From: CAZEIW01 sp964512305
GTDB taxonomy: Bacteria > Pseudomonadota > Gammaproteobacteria > Burkholderiales > Burkholderiaceae_F
Reading direction: 5' to 3'
NCBI GenBank assembly: GCA_964512305.1
Contig: CAZEIW010000238.1
Location: 1 to 22,526 of the forward strand
DNA length: 22,526 nt
Part shown: piece after piece, positions 14,136 through 22,506 of the stretch
Layout: every line of letters starts with the position of its first letter
Numbering within the stretch: position 1 is the first letter of the stretch
Notes under the pieces: generated by a model
Seen by the model: only the letters and a program-made list of their open reading frames with translations
What the model was told of the DNA's origin: nothing
The model's database searches: none
Position numbers and translations under genes: made by a program

Positions 14136-15317
14136 TCAAATCACCTCCACCGCCACCGCCGTCGCCTCCCCCCCGCCAATGCACAGCGCCGCCACGCCGC
14201 GCCGCCCCCCCGTGTGCCGGAGCGCCCCCAGCAGGGTCACGATGATGCGCGCCCCGCTGGCGCCGATCGGATGCCCGAGCGCGCAGGCGCCGCCGTGGAT
14301 GTTGACTTTTTCGTGGGCCAGCCGGTGCTCGCGCATCGCCGCCATCGTCACGACCGCGAACGCCTCGTTGATCTCCCACAGGTCGACCTGCTCGGCGCGC
14401 CAGCCGCTGCGGGCAAGGACCTTGTCGATCGCGCCCACGGGCGCGGTGGTGAACCAGTTGGGCGCCTGGGCGTGGACCGCGTGCGCGACGATCCGCGCGA
14501 CCGGCTTGCATCCCGAGCGCTCGGCGGTCGACCGCCGCATCAGGACCATCGCCGCCGCGCCGTCCGAGATCGACGACGAGTTGGCCGCGGTGATCGAGCC
14601 GTCCTTCTTGAACGCCGGCTTGAGCTGCGGGATCTTGTCGAGCTTGGCCTTGAACGGCTGCTCGTCCTTGTCGATCTCGGTGTCGCCGCCCCTGCCCGCC
14701 ACTTTCACCGGCACGATCTCCCACGCGAAGCCGCCCTGGCGCGTCGCCTTGATCGCGCGCTCGGTCGACGCGATCGCGTACCGGTCCTGCTCGGCCCGCG
14801 TGAATTCGTATTTCGAGGCGCAGTCCTCGGCGAACACGCCCATCGCCTTGCCGCGCTCGTATGCGTCCTCGAGGCCGTCGAGCGCCATGTGGTCGTACAG
14901 CGTCGAATGCCCGTAGCGGTAGCCCTGGCGGCCCTTCGCGACCAGGTAGGGCGCGTTGGTCATGCTCTCCATGCCGCCGGCGACGACGACGTCGGCGCTG
15001 CCGGCGACCAGCATGTCGTGCGCGAACATCGCCGCGCGCATGCCGCTGCCGCACATCTTCGACAGCGTCACTGCGCCGCAGGATTGAGGCAGCCCGGCAC
15101 CCAGCGCCGCCTGCCGCGCAGGTGCCTGGCCCTGACCGGCCAGCAGGCAGTTCCCGAGCAGCACTTCGTCGATCTTGTCGCCGGCGATGCCGGCGCGCTC
15201 GACCGCCGCGCGGACCGCGACCGCACCCAGCTGGTGCGCCTGCAGGCTGCTGAAATCGCCCAACATGCCGCCGATCGGCGTGCGGGCCGCCGAAACGATC
15301 ACGATGGGGTCGCTCAT
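14136..15317 (-). CDS. Thiolase, probable acetyl-CoA acetyltransferase
   Basis: A 393-residue thiolase. The nucleophile C89 lies in SKMCGSGM, the NEAFA motif in EINEAFAVV, the active-site histidine in HGGACALGHPIGASG, and the second catalytic cysteine C379 in CIGGG. Length matches AtoB/PhaA biosynthetic-type thiolases, which interconvert acetoacetyl-CoA and two acetyl-CoA. In this locus it would cleave the acetoacetyl-CoA formed once acetoacetate from HMG-CoA lyase is activated, although no activating enzyme is in the window. The ATG at 15317 is preferred over the in-frame upstream start at 15338 because a strong aggagga ribosome site lies 7-8 nt upstream of it. It follows aceK by 40 nt. Confidence 0.94.
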   Translation of the reverse strand: MSDPIVIVSAARTPIGGMLGDFSSLQAHQLGAVAVRAAVERAGIAGDKIDEVLLGNCLLAGQGQAPARQAALGAGLPQSCGAVTLSKMCGSGMRAAMFAHDMLVAGSADVVVAGGMESMTNAPYLVAKGRQGYRYGHSTLYDHMALDGLEDAYERGKAMGVFAEDCASKYEFTRAEQDRYAIASTERAIKATRQGGFAWEIVPVKVAGRGGDTEIDKDEQPFKAKLDKIPQLKPAFKKDGSITAANSSSISDGAAAMVLMRRSTAERSGCKPVARIVAHAVHAQAPNWFTTAPVGAIDKVLARSGWRAEQVDLWEINEAFAVVTMAAMREHRLAHEKVNIHGGACALGHPIGASGARIIVTLLGALRHTGGRRGVAALCIGGGEATAVAVEVI

Positions 15318-15357
15318 CTCTCGGTCCTCCTGGGCCACTCGACTTGGGAAGAAGGGC

Positions 15358-17274
15358 TCAATTATCGACCATCTGCGCCGCCGCGGTCTTCGGCGCCGCC
15401 TCGCGCGGCAGCCGGCCGAAGCGGGCCCCGAAGCGGCGATCCTGCGGATAGGGGAACACGTCCTCCATGATCCCTTCGCGGATGCGCCGCTGCCGCAGCT
15501 GCCAGAATTCCGGTGTCAGCAGGTCCGCGTGATGACGCAGGAACGCGGCGCGGATTCGCGCGTCGCCCAACAGGAACGGGCCGAACTGTTCCGGGAAGAC
15601 GTCGCGCGGTCCGACGGAGAACCACGGCTCACCCGACATTTCCGCCTGCTCGTCGGGCGGCGGCGGGATGGCGCGGAAGTTGCAGTCGACCATGTACTCG
15701 ATCTCGTCGTAGTCGTAGAACACCACGCGGTTCAACCGCGTCACGCCGAAATTCTTGTACAGCATGTCGCCCGGGAAGATGTTCGCGGCGGCGAGGTCCT
15801 TGATCGCCTCGCCATACTCGCGGATCGCGTGATCGACCTCGGGGTCGCTCGCGTGCTGAAGGTAGATGTTGAGCGGCGTCATCCGGCGCTCGATGTACAC
15901 GTGCCGGATCAGCACGCTGTCGCCCTCGATCTCGACCACGCTCGGGCAATACGCGAGCAGCTCGCGGATGAGCTCCGGCGCAAAGCGGTGCCTCGGCAGC
16001 GTCACCAGCGAATACTCCCAGGTGTCGGCCATCCGGCCGACCCGGTCGTGCAGTTTCACCAGCCGGTACTTCTGCATCACCTGCTCGCGGTCGGTCTCCT
16101 TCGGGTACGCGATCACGTCCTTGATGACCTTGAACACGTACGGGTACGAAGGCAGCGTGAAGACCGTCATCACCAGGCCCTTGATCCCGGGCGCCGAGAC
16201 GAAGCGGTCGCCGGAATGCCGCAGGTGATACAGGAAGTCGCGGTAGAAAAGCGTCTTGCCCTGCTTCTGCAGCCCGACCATCGTGTAGAGCTCCGAAGCG
16301 GGCTTGCGCGGCAGGATCGTGCGCACGAAGTCGACATACGCCGACGGCGCTTCCATGTCGACCAGGAAATAGGCGCGCGTGAACGAGAACAGCGTCGTGA
16401 TGTGGTCGGCCGAGAACAGCACGGTGTCGATGTAGATCTGCCCGCGCGCGTTCTGCAGGAACGGCACCGCGACGGGCGTGATGCGGGTGCCGTTGATGAA
16501 GCGGCCGACCAGGTACGCCCCCTTGTTGCGGAAGAACAGGTTGGACAGGACCTGGATCTGGCAGTCGGGCTCGGCCTGGAACGGCCGCACCAGCGCATTG
16601 GGCGCGCCGGTGCGGTGCGCCGCGCAGATCGCGCGCACCACGTAGCGCAGGTCGCGCTCGATGTCGACGAACGGCGCGGCCAGCCCGATGTCGATCACGA
16701 TCTGGCGCAGCGTCGCGCGCAGGCCGGCACCCGGCGAGCCGTCCATCGCGCGGCTGGCGGGGTAGTAGCTTCGGAACGACGGCGGATCCGAGTCCATGTA
16801 GTCGGTCGCCATCCCGGGGCGCACGAAGATGAACGAGTTGCGGAAATAGATCCGATGCAGCAGCTTCGTGCACACCGTGTTGAAGAAGGTCTCCGCGCAT
16901 TCGGGCTGGCGGTGCTGCGCCAGCGCCGCGATGTAGTGCTGCTTGACCGCCTGCCAGAGGCGGTCGCGCTCGCCTTCGCCGAGCGACGACAGGTCGAATT
17001 CGCGCTCGATCCTCGCGACGGCCTCGAGCACGCGCTGATCGTAGAAATCGATGCGCTCGCGCGCCGCGGCGCGCATGCCGTGCCAGTCCGCGCGCTCGAA
17101 GCGGCTCTTGGCCTGCTGCGCGACGTACCGGAACAGCCGGTAGTGGCGATCGAAGCCCTCCAGGATCGCGCGCGCGATCGCGGCCGGCTGCGGCATCGAG
17201 CGGTCGAAGCGGGAATCGTATTCGTCGGCCGCCGCCGGCGGGGGCTCGTTCGAAATGCCCGTCTCGTCGATCAT
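15358..17274 (-). CDS. aceK: Isocitrate dehydrogenase kinase/phosphatase
   Basis: AceK, 638 residues from the chosen start. It phosphorylates and so inactivates isocitrate dehydrogenase, and also reverses this, setting the split of isocitrate between the TCA cycle and the glyoxylate shunt. Clear family segments are YFRNSFIFVRPG (143-154), SYPYVFKVIKD (376-386) with the ATP-anchoring lysine, YIERRMTPLNIYL (460-472), PGDMLYKNFGVTRLNRVVFY (501-520) and DYDEIEYM (521-528) with metal-binding acidic residues. Family members are usually 570-610 residues. An internal ATG at 17196 would give 612 residues, but neither start has a convincing ribosome site, so the first 26 residues are uncertain. It lies 29 nt after liuA and 40 nt before the thiolase, not beside aceA/aceB as in enterobacteria. 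Confidence 0.96.
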   Translation of the reverse strand: MIDETGISNEPPPAAADEYDSRFDRSMPQPAAIARAILEGFDRHYRLFRYVAQQAKSRFERADWHGMRAAARERIDFYDQRVLEAVARIEREFDLSSLGEGERDRLWQAVKQHYIAALAQHRQPECAETFFNTVCTKLLHRIYFRNSFIFVRPGMATDYMDSDPPSFRSYYPASRAMDGSPGAGLRATLRQIVIDIGLAAPFVDIERDLRYVVRAICAAHRTGAPNALVRPFQAEPDCQIQVLSNLFFRNKGAYLVGRFINGTRITPVAVPFLQNARGQIYIDTVLFSADHITTLFSFTRAYFLVDMEAPSAYVDFVRTILPRKPASELYTMVGLQKQGKTLFYRDFLYHLRHSGDRFVSAPGIKGLVMTVFTLPSYPYVFKVIKDVIAYPKETDREQVMQKYRLVKLHDRVGRMADTWEYSLVTLPRHRFAPELIRELLAYCPSVVEIEGDSVLIRHVYIERRMTPLNIYLQHASDPEVDHAIREYGEAIKDLAAANIFPGDMLYKNFGVTRLNRVVFYDYDEIEYMVDCNFRAIPPPPDEQAEMSGEPWFSVGPRDVFPEQFGPFLLGDARIRAAFLRHHADLLTPEFWQLRQRRIREGIMEDVFPYPQDRRFGARFGRLPREAAPKTAAAQMVDN

Positions 17275-17303
17275 CTGGGGTGGCGGTCCGCCGCGTCCCG
17301 CGC

Positions 17304-18482
17304 TCAGGCTGTTTCGGCGAAGTATTCGCGGCCGATCAGCATGCGCCGGACCTCGGAGGTGCCTGCGCCGATCTCGTACAGCTTGGCGTCGCGCCACAGG
17401 CGTCCGGTCGGATACTCGTTGACGTAGCCGTTGCCCCCCAGGATCTGGATCGCCTCGCCGGCCATCCAGGTGGCCTTCTCGGCCGCGTACAGGATCGCGC
17501 CCGCGCAGTCCTTGCGCACGCCGCGCACGTGCGCGTCCCCGCGCCGGTCCAGGTCCTTGCCGACCGCGTAGACGTAGGCGCGGCACGCCGAGAGCGTGGT
17601 GTACATGTCGGCGATCTTGCCCTGGATCAGCTGGAACTCGCCGATCGGCGCGCCGAACTGGCGCCGCTCGTGGATGTACGGAGTCGTGACGTCCATGCAG
17701 GCCTGCATGATGCCGAGCGGCCCGGCGGCCAGCACGGCACGCTCGTAGTCCAGGCCGCTCATCAGCACCCGCACGCCGCCGTTGAGCTGGCCCAGAATGT
17801 TCGCGGCCGGCACCTCGCAATCGCGGAACACGAGTTCACCGGTGTGGGACCCGCGCATGCCGAGCTTGTCCAGCTTCTGCGCGACCGAGAAGCCCTTCAT
17901 CGTCCGTTCGACCAGGAACGCGGTGATTCCCGATGCGCCGAGCTCGGGCTCGGTCTTCGCATAGACGACCAGGGTATCGGCATCCGGTCCGTTGGTGATC
18001 CACATCTTGCTGCCGTTGAGGAGGTAGCAGCCGCCGCGCTCCTCGGCGCGCAGCCGCATCGACACCACGTCGGAGCCGGCGCCCGCTTCGCTCATCGCGA
18101 GCGCGCCGACGTGCTCTCCGGACACCAGCTTGGGCAGGTAACGCTGCTTCTGCTCCTCGGTCCCGTTGCGGCGGATCTGGTTCACGCACAGGTTCGAGTG
18201 GGCGCCATATGACAGGCCGACGGATGCGCTGGCGCGCGAGATCTCCTCCATCGCGATCATGTGCGCCAGATAGCCCAGGCCGGAGCCGCCGAAGGCCTCC
18301 GGCACCGTGATGCCGAGCACGCCCACGTCGCCCAGCTTGCGCCACAGGTCCATCGGAAAGCGGTCGCTGCGGTCGATCTCGCCCGCGCGCGGCGCGATCT
18401 CCCGCTCGCAGAAGGTTCGGACGGCCTCGCGCAGCGCCTCGATGTCGGCGCCGAGGTCGAAATCCAGTCCGGAAATCGGCAT
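17304..18482 (-). CDS. liuA: Isovaleryl-CoA dehydrogenase
   Basis: A 392-residue FAD acyl-CoA dehydrogenase (also ivd) that oxidises isovaleryl-CoA to 3-methylcrotonyl-CoA and passes electrons to ETF. Family signatures are ALAMSEAGAGSDV (127-139), KMWITNGPDADTLVVYAKT (159-177), RRQFGAPIGEFQLIQ, and QILGGNGYVNEYP near the C terminus. The catalytic base of isovaleryl-CoA dehydrogenases, E254 in human, matches E247 here in SGLDYERAVLAAGPLG (242-257). That position separates it from most short- and medium-chain homologues. The ATG at 18482 has a strong aaggaga site about 8 nt upstream; a 53-residue upstream extension to 18641 is not credible. It is the first gene of the minus-strand cluster, divergent from recQ. 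Confidence 0.96.
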   Translation of the reverse strand: MPISGLDFDLGADIEALREAVRTFCEREIAPRAGEIDRSDRFPMDLWRKLGDVGVLGITVPEAFGGSGLGYLAHMIAMEEISRASASVGLSYGAHSNLCVNQIRRNGTEEQKQRYLPKLVSGEHVGALAMSEAGAGSDVVSMRLRAEERGGCYLLNGSKMWITNGPDADTLVVYAKTEPELGASGITAFLVERTMKGFSVAQKLDKLGMRGSHTGELVFRDCEVPAANILGQLNGGVRVLMSGLDYERAVLAAGPLGIMQACMDVTTPYIHERRQFGAPIGEFQLIQGKIADMYTTLSACRAYVYAVGKDLDRRGDAHVRGVRKDCAGAILYAAEKATWMAGEAIQILGGNGYVNEYPTGRLWRDAKLYEIGAGTSEVRRMLIGREYFAETA

Positions 18483-18640
18483 CTGGGTCTCCTTGCCCGG
18501 GGGGTCGGAGCCGGGCCGGGCCCCTGCCCAAGCCCCGATGCTAGCGTGAAAAGCCGGGTTCGCGAGGTCCCGGGCCGGCGCCCGGCGGAGCACGACCGGG
18601 GGAGGTAGCACACCCGGCCCCGCCGCCTGATACCGTTGCA

Positions 18641-18654
18641 CGATCCATGGATCG
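18641..18654. promoter_or_regulatory. Perfect 14-bp palindrome over the recQ start codon
   Basis: cgatccatggatcg is identical to its reverse complement over 14 bp and contains the recQ ATG (18647-18649). It lies in the 164-nt liuA/recQ divergent region. It might be an operator, or the symmetry may be chance. No canonical ribosome site precedes recQ. Confidence 0.25.
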
Positions 18655-20500
18655 TCTCCGCACGCCCGAATCGATTCTGCGCGACGTGTTCGGCTACGCG
18701 TCGTTCCGCGGCCTTCAGCGCGAGGCCATCGAGCACGTTGCGGGTGGCGGCGACGCGCTGGTGCTGATGCCGACCGGCGGCGGCAAGTCGCTCGTGTACC
18801 AGATCCCGGCGCTGCTGCGCGACGGTGTGGGGGTGGTCGTCTCGCCCCTGATCGCCCTGATGCAGGACCAGGTCGAGGCGCTCGCCGAGCTGGGCGTGCG
18901 CGCCGCCTGGCTCAACTCGACGCTGACCGCGCGCGAGGCCGCCGCCGTGGAGCAGCGGATGCGCGAGGGCGCGCTCGACCTCGTCTACATGGCGCCCGAA
19001 AGGCTCCTCGGCGAACGCAACCTTGACCTGCTCGGCGCGTGCCGGATCGCCCTGTTCGCGATCGACGAGGCCCATTGCGTGTCGCAATGGGGCCACGACT
19101 TCCGGCCCGAATACGGCCGGCTGGCGATCCTGCGCGAGCGCTTTCCCGGCGTGCCGCGCGTCGCTCTGACCGCGACCGCCGACGGGCCGACCCGCCTCGA
19201 GATCGCGCAGCGGCTGCTGCTCGAGCCGCGCGAGTTCGTCGCCAGCTTCGATCGCCCGAACATCCGATATACGATCATCGAGAAGCGCGACGCCCGGGCG
19301 CAGCTGTTCGCCTGGATACGCGCGGCACACCCGGGCGAGGCCGGCATCGTCTATTGCCTGGCGCGCAGGACGGTCGACGAGGTCGCCGGTTTGCTCGCGG
19401 CGCACGGCGTCGCGGCGCTGCCCTACCACGCGGGGCTCGACGCGCAGACGCGCGCCCGGCACCAGGCCGAATTCGCGCGCGAGGACGCGCGGGTGATGGT
19501 CGCGACCATCGCGTTCGGCATGGGGATCGACAAGCCCGACGTGCGATTCGTCGCCCATCTCGACATGCCCCGCAGCGTCGAGGGGTACTTCCAGGAAACG
19601 GGCCGCGCCGGGCGCGACGGCGAGGCCGCCGACGCCTGGATGACCTACGGCCTGGCCGACGTCGTCCAGCAGCGCCGCCTGATCGAGCTTTCCGACGCCG
19701 ACGAGGCCTACAAGCGGCTGTCGACGGCCAAGCTCGACGCGATGCTCGGCCTGGCGGAGGCCGCCGACTGCCGGCGCGTGCGGCTGCTCGCGTACTTCGG
19801 CGAAGCGTCGGCCCCGTGCGGCAACTGCGACAACTGCCTGCAGCCGCCCGAGCGGCGCGACGCGACCGAGGACGCGCGCAAACTGATGTCGTGCATCTAC
19901 CGCTGCCGGCAGGCGAGCGGATTCGGCTTCGCGGCGACCCATGTCATCGACGTGCTGCGTGGGCGCCACACCGAGAAGACCGGGAAGTTCAGCCACGACC
20001 GGCTGTCGACCTTCGGCATCGGGGCCGACCTGCCGGAAGCCGAATGGCGCCTGCTGCTCCGGCATCTGGTCGCGCTCGACCTGGTCCAGGTCGACTACGG
20101 GCACTTCAACGTGCTGCGCCTCGGGCCGGGAGCGCGCGAGGTGCTGCGCGGCGAGCAGCGGATCGAGTTGCGACGGCAGGCGCCTGCGGAGCGCGCCGGC
20201 CGACGGCGGCGCGTCGCGGGCGCCCCGGCCGGCAGCGCGGCGGCTGCCGGCCTCGCGGCAGGGGTCGCGGGCATGGGCGGGGCCGAAAGCGCGCTGTTCG
20301 AACGCCTGCGCGCCTGGCGCGCCGGGGTCGCGCGCGCCCATGGCGTGCCGGCATACGTCGTGTTTCACGACCAGACCCTGCGCTCGATCGCGCAGTTGCG
20401 GCCGGGCAGCCTGGAGGCGCTGCGCGGGATTTCCGGCGTTGGCGAGCGCAAGCTCGCGAACTACGGCGCAGAGCTGCTGGCGGTGCTGGGCGGCGGCTGA
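18647..20500 (+). CDS. recQ: ATP-dependent DNA helicase RecQ
   Basis: A 617-residue RecQ-family 3'-5' DNA helicase acting in recombination and replication-fork repair. The Walker A segment PTGGGKS is at 42-48 and the DEAH box at 140-143, directly followed by the RecQ aromatic-rich loop CVSQWGHDFRPEY (144-156). Helicase motif VI ETGRAGRDG is at 317-325. The zinc-binding cysteines are C375, C391, C394 and C397, followed by a winged-helix RQC region. An Ala/Gly/Arg-rich linker at about 500-540 leads to a single C-terminal HRDC domain (about 541-617) with ISGVGERKLANYG. The layout and length are normal for bacterial RecQ. It is divergent from liuA, and its relation to the downstream ABC genes is probably incidental. 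Confidence 0.97.
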   Translation: MDRLRTPESILRDVFGYASFRGLQREAIEHVAGGGDALVLMPTGGGKSLVYQIPALLRDGVGVVVSPLIALMQDQVEALAELGVRAAWLNSTLTAREAAAVEQRMREGALDLVYMAPERLLGERNLDLLGACRIALFAIDEAHCVSQWGHDFRPEYGRLAILRERFPGVPRVALTATADGPTRLEIAQRLLLEPREFVASFDRPNIRYTIIEKRDARAQLFAWIRAAHPGEAGIVYCLARRTVDEVAGLLAAHGVAALPYHAGLDAQTRARHQAEFAREDARVMVATIAFGMGIDKPDVRFVAHLDMPRSVEGYFQETGRAGRDGEAADAWMTYGLADVVQQRRLIELSDADEAYKRLSTAKLDAMLGLAEAADCRRVRLLAYFGEASAPCGNCDNCLQPPERRDATEDARKLMSCIYRCRQASGFGFAATHVIDVLRGRHTEKTGKFSHDRLSTFGIGADLPEAEWRLLLRHLVALDLVQVDYGHFNVLRLGPGAREVLRGEQRIELRRQAPAERAGRRRRVAGAPAGSAAAAGLAAGVAGMGGAESALFERLRAWRAGVARAHGVPAYVVFHDQTLRSIAQLRPGSLEALRGISGVGERKLANYGAELLAVLGGG

Positions 20501-20555
20501 GCGCGCCACGGGCCGGCCGGACCGGCGCCAGGCCGCGACAGCGTGGATCGCCCTG

Positions 20556-20578
20556 CGCGGCGAGGGACGTTCGCCGCG
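20556..20578 (+). terminator. Hairpin between recQ and the ABC transporter genes
   Basis: Arms cgcggcga (20556-20563) and tcgccgcg (20571-20578) are perfectly complementary over 8 bp with a 7-nt loop. It lies 55 nt after the recQ stop and 24 nt before the ABC ATPase start. There is no T tract, so intrinsic termination is uncertain; it may attenuate read-through from recQ. Confidence 0.35.
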
Positions 20579-20602
20579 GTGCCTGCGATAACATCGCACG
20601 CC

Positions 20603-21541
20603 ATGTCGCCGATCATCTCGGTCTCGAACCTGACCAAGACCTACGCATCGGGCCTGCAGGCGTTGAAGCGCATCGACCTGGAGATCCGCAAGGGCGAGAT
20701 CTTCGCGCTGCTCGGGCCGAACGGCGCCGGCAAGACGACCCTGATCAGCATCGTCTGCGGGATCGTCACGCCCAGCGGCGGCAGGGTGCTGGTCGACGGG
20801 CACGACATCGTGCGCGACTACCGGCGCGCGCGCGAGAGCATCGGGCTGGTGCCGCAGGAGCTCAACATCTACGCGTTCGAGAACGTGTGGTCGAACGTGT
20901 GCCTGTCGCGCGGACTCTTCGGCCGCCCGCCAGACCCCGCCTACATCGAAAAGCTGCTGCGCGACCTGTCGCTGTGGGACAAGCGCCGCGCGCGCATCAT
21001 GACGCTCTCGGGCGGCATGAAGCGCCGCGTGATGATCGCCAAGGCGCTGTCGCACGAGCCGCAGATCCTGTTCCTCGACGAGCCGACGGCGGGCGTCGAC
21101 GTGGAGCTGCGGCGCGACATGTGGGCGCTGGTGCGGGGACTGCGCGATTCCGGCGTCACGATCATCCTGACCACGCACTACATCAACGAAGCCGAGGAGA
21201 TGGCGGACCGGATCGGCGTGATCAACAAGGGCGAGCTGATCCTGGTCGAGGACAAGGCGGCGCTGATGCGCAAGCTCGGCAAGAGGCAGCTGACGCTTCA
21301 GCTCCAGCGGCCGATCGCCGCGCTGCCGGAGGGGCTGGGCGACTGGCCCCTCGAGCTGAAGCACGGCGGCCGCGAGATCGAGTACAGCTTCGAGGCGGGC
21401 GACGAGCGCAACGGCGTGCCGGCGCTGCTCAAGCGCATCGGCGAGCTCGGTATCGCATTCCACGACCTCAACACGCGCGAGAGCTCGCTGGAGGAGATCT
21501 TCGTCAGCCTGGTCAGCGACCGCCCGGGAGCGGCGCAGTGA
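20603..21541 (+). CDS. ABC-2 type exporter ATP-binding protein (YadG-like)
   Basis: A 312-residue ATPase that would drive export with the permease encoded next to it. Walker A GPNGAGKT is at 38-45, the Q-loop glutamine at 85 in LVPQE, the signature LSGGM at 135-139, Walker B ILFLDE at 155-160 and the switch histidine at 192 in LTTHYINEAEEM. The stretch after Walker B, PTAGVDVELRRDMW (161-174), closely resembles E. coli YadG, and the C-terminal region after about 215 is of the DrrA/NodI-like type. The ATG at 20603 is chosen because the domain begins at once; an upstream frame to 20543 adds an unlikely 20 residues. No ribosome site is visible; a small gcgat/atcgc hairpin (20585-20597) lies where one would be. 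The substrate is unknown. Confidence 0.95.
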   Translation: MSPIISVSNLTKTYASGLQALKRIDLEIRKGEIFALLGPNGAGKTTLISIVCGIVTPSGGRVLVDGHDIVRDYRRARESIGLVPQELNIYAFENVWSNVCLSRGLFGRPPDPAYIEKLLRDLSLWDKRRARIMTLSGGMKRRVMIAKALSHEPQILFLDEPTAGVDVELRRDMWALVRGLRDSGVTIILTTHYINEAEEMADRIGVINKGELILVEDKAALMRKLGKRQLTLQLQRPIAALPEGLGDWPLELKHGGREIEYSFEAGDERNGVPALLKRIGELGIAFHDLNTRESSLEEIFVSLVSDRPGAAQ

Positions 21542-22314
21542 GCGTGCCCGCCTTCAACCGGCACGGCGTCTGGGCCCTTTACCGGCTCGAGATGGAGCGC
21601 GCGCTGCGCACGCTGATGCAGAGCGTGCTCGCGCCGGTGATCACCACGTCGCTGTATTTCGTCGTGTTCGGCGCGGCGATCGGCGGCCGGATGAACCAGG
21701 TGCACGGCGTCCCGTACGGCGCGTTCATCGTGCCCGGGCTGGTGATGCTGTCCCTGTTCACGGGCAGCCTGACGAACGCGTCGTTCGGCATCTACTTCCA
21801 GAAGTTCACCGGCACCATCTACGAGATCCTGTCGGCGCCGGTCTCCTCGCTGGAGATCGTGCTCGCCTACGTCGCGGCGGCGACCACCAAGTCGATCGCC
21901 CTCGGGCTGATCATCCTCGCCACCGCGGCCCTCTACATCCCGATCGAGATCCAGCACCCGGCGTGGATGATCTGCTTCCTGGTGCTGACGTCGGCGACCT
22001 TCAGCCTGTTCGGTTTCATCATCGGCGTCTGGGCCAACAACTTCGAGCAGCTGAATTTCATTCCGATGCTGGTCGTGACGCCGCTGAGCTTCCTGGGCGG
22101 CGCCTTCTACTCGATCGACATGCTTCCGCCGGCGTGGCGCACGGTCACCCTGTTCAACCCGGCCGTGTACCTGATCAGCGGCTTCCGCTGGAGCTTCTAT
22201 GGCAGCGGCGACGTGAGCGTCGCCACCAGCCTGGTGACCACGCTGGGGTTCTTCGCCGCAGGCCTCGCGGTCGTAATCTGGATCTTCCGCACCGGCTACC
22301 GCTTGAAGACCTGA
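21538..22314 (+). CDS. ABC-2 type transporter permease (YadH-like)
   Basis: A 258-residue inner-membrane permease with about six predicted helices (roughly 29-48, 62-80, 106-134, 141-166, 174-192 and 231-250). The family motifs include YGAFIVPGLVM (60-70), ASFGIYFQKFTGTIYEIL (81-98), and TPLSFLGGAFYSIDMLP (181-197) near the C terminus, as in YadH and NodJ. It pairs with the preceding ATPase to export an unidentified substrate. The start is a GTG at 21538 that overlaps the ATPase stop as GTGA, with gggag about 8 nt upstream, so translation is probably coupled. A second GTG two codons later is possible. It is the last gene in the window. Confidence 0.93.
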   Translation: MSVPAFNRHGVWALYRLEMERALRTLMQSVLAPVITTSLYFVVFGAAIGGRMNQVHGVPYGAFIVPGLVMLSLFTGSLTNASFGIYFQKFTGTIYEILSAPVSSLEIVLAYVAAATTKSIALGLIILATAALYIPIEIQHPAWMICFLVLTSATFSLFGFIIGVWANNFEQLNFIPMLVVTPLSFLGGAFYSIDMLPPAWRTVTLFNPAVYLISGFRWSFYGSGDVSVATSLVTTLGFFAAGLAVVIWIFRTGYRLKT

Positions 22315-22333
22315 ACCCTTTCCATGAACCGTA

Positions 22334-22353
22334 GCTCCGAAGGGCGGCGGAGC
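22334..22353 (+). terminator. Weak hairpin after the ABC permease gene
   Basis: Arms gctccg (22334-22339) and cggagc (22348-22353) form a 6-bp stem with an 8-nt loop, 19 nt after the permease stop. No T tract follows directly. Position suggests a terminator, but the stem is short. Confidence 0.3.
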
Positions 22354-22486
22354 AGGACGTTTAGCGCCGCCAGCCTCGGAACCGAAAAGCGGGAGGATCG
22401 GCTTCGAGGGGTGGCTGCGCCCCCCCTCGAGCACCCCCCGCGGCATTCACGAGCGTCATTCTTGCTGGCACGCGGTTCATCCGTGT

Positions 22487-22506
22487 GCCGCCGCCGAAGC
22501 GGCAGC
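22487..22506 (-). terminator. UUCG-tetraloop hairpin on the minus strand at window end
   Basis: Read on the minus strand, gctgccgc and gcggcggc flank a ttcg loop, giving an 8-bp stem with one G-U pair closed by the very stable C(UUCG)G tetraloop. No minus-strand gene ends here inside the window, so it could terminate a gene lying beyond 22526. No T tract is visible. Confidence 0.35.

Noticed and set aside
18257..21463. A 1068-codon minus-strand frame across recQ and the ABC ATPase
   Set aside because: A shadow of two well-defined plus-strand genes; composition is low-complexity and Arg/Ala-rich.
19039..22314. A 1091-codon plus-strand frame that runs into the permease
   Set aside because: Only the last 258 codons (from 21538) encode protein-like sequence; the rest is an off-frame reading of recQ and the ATPase.
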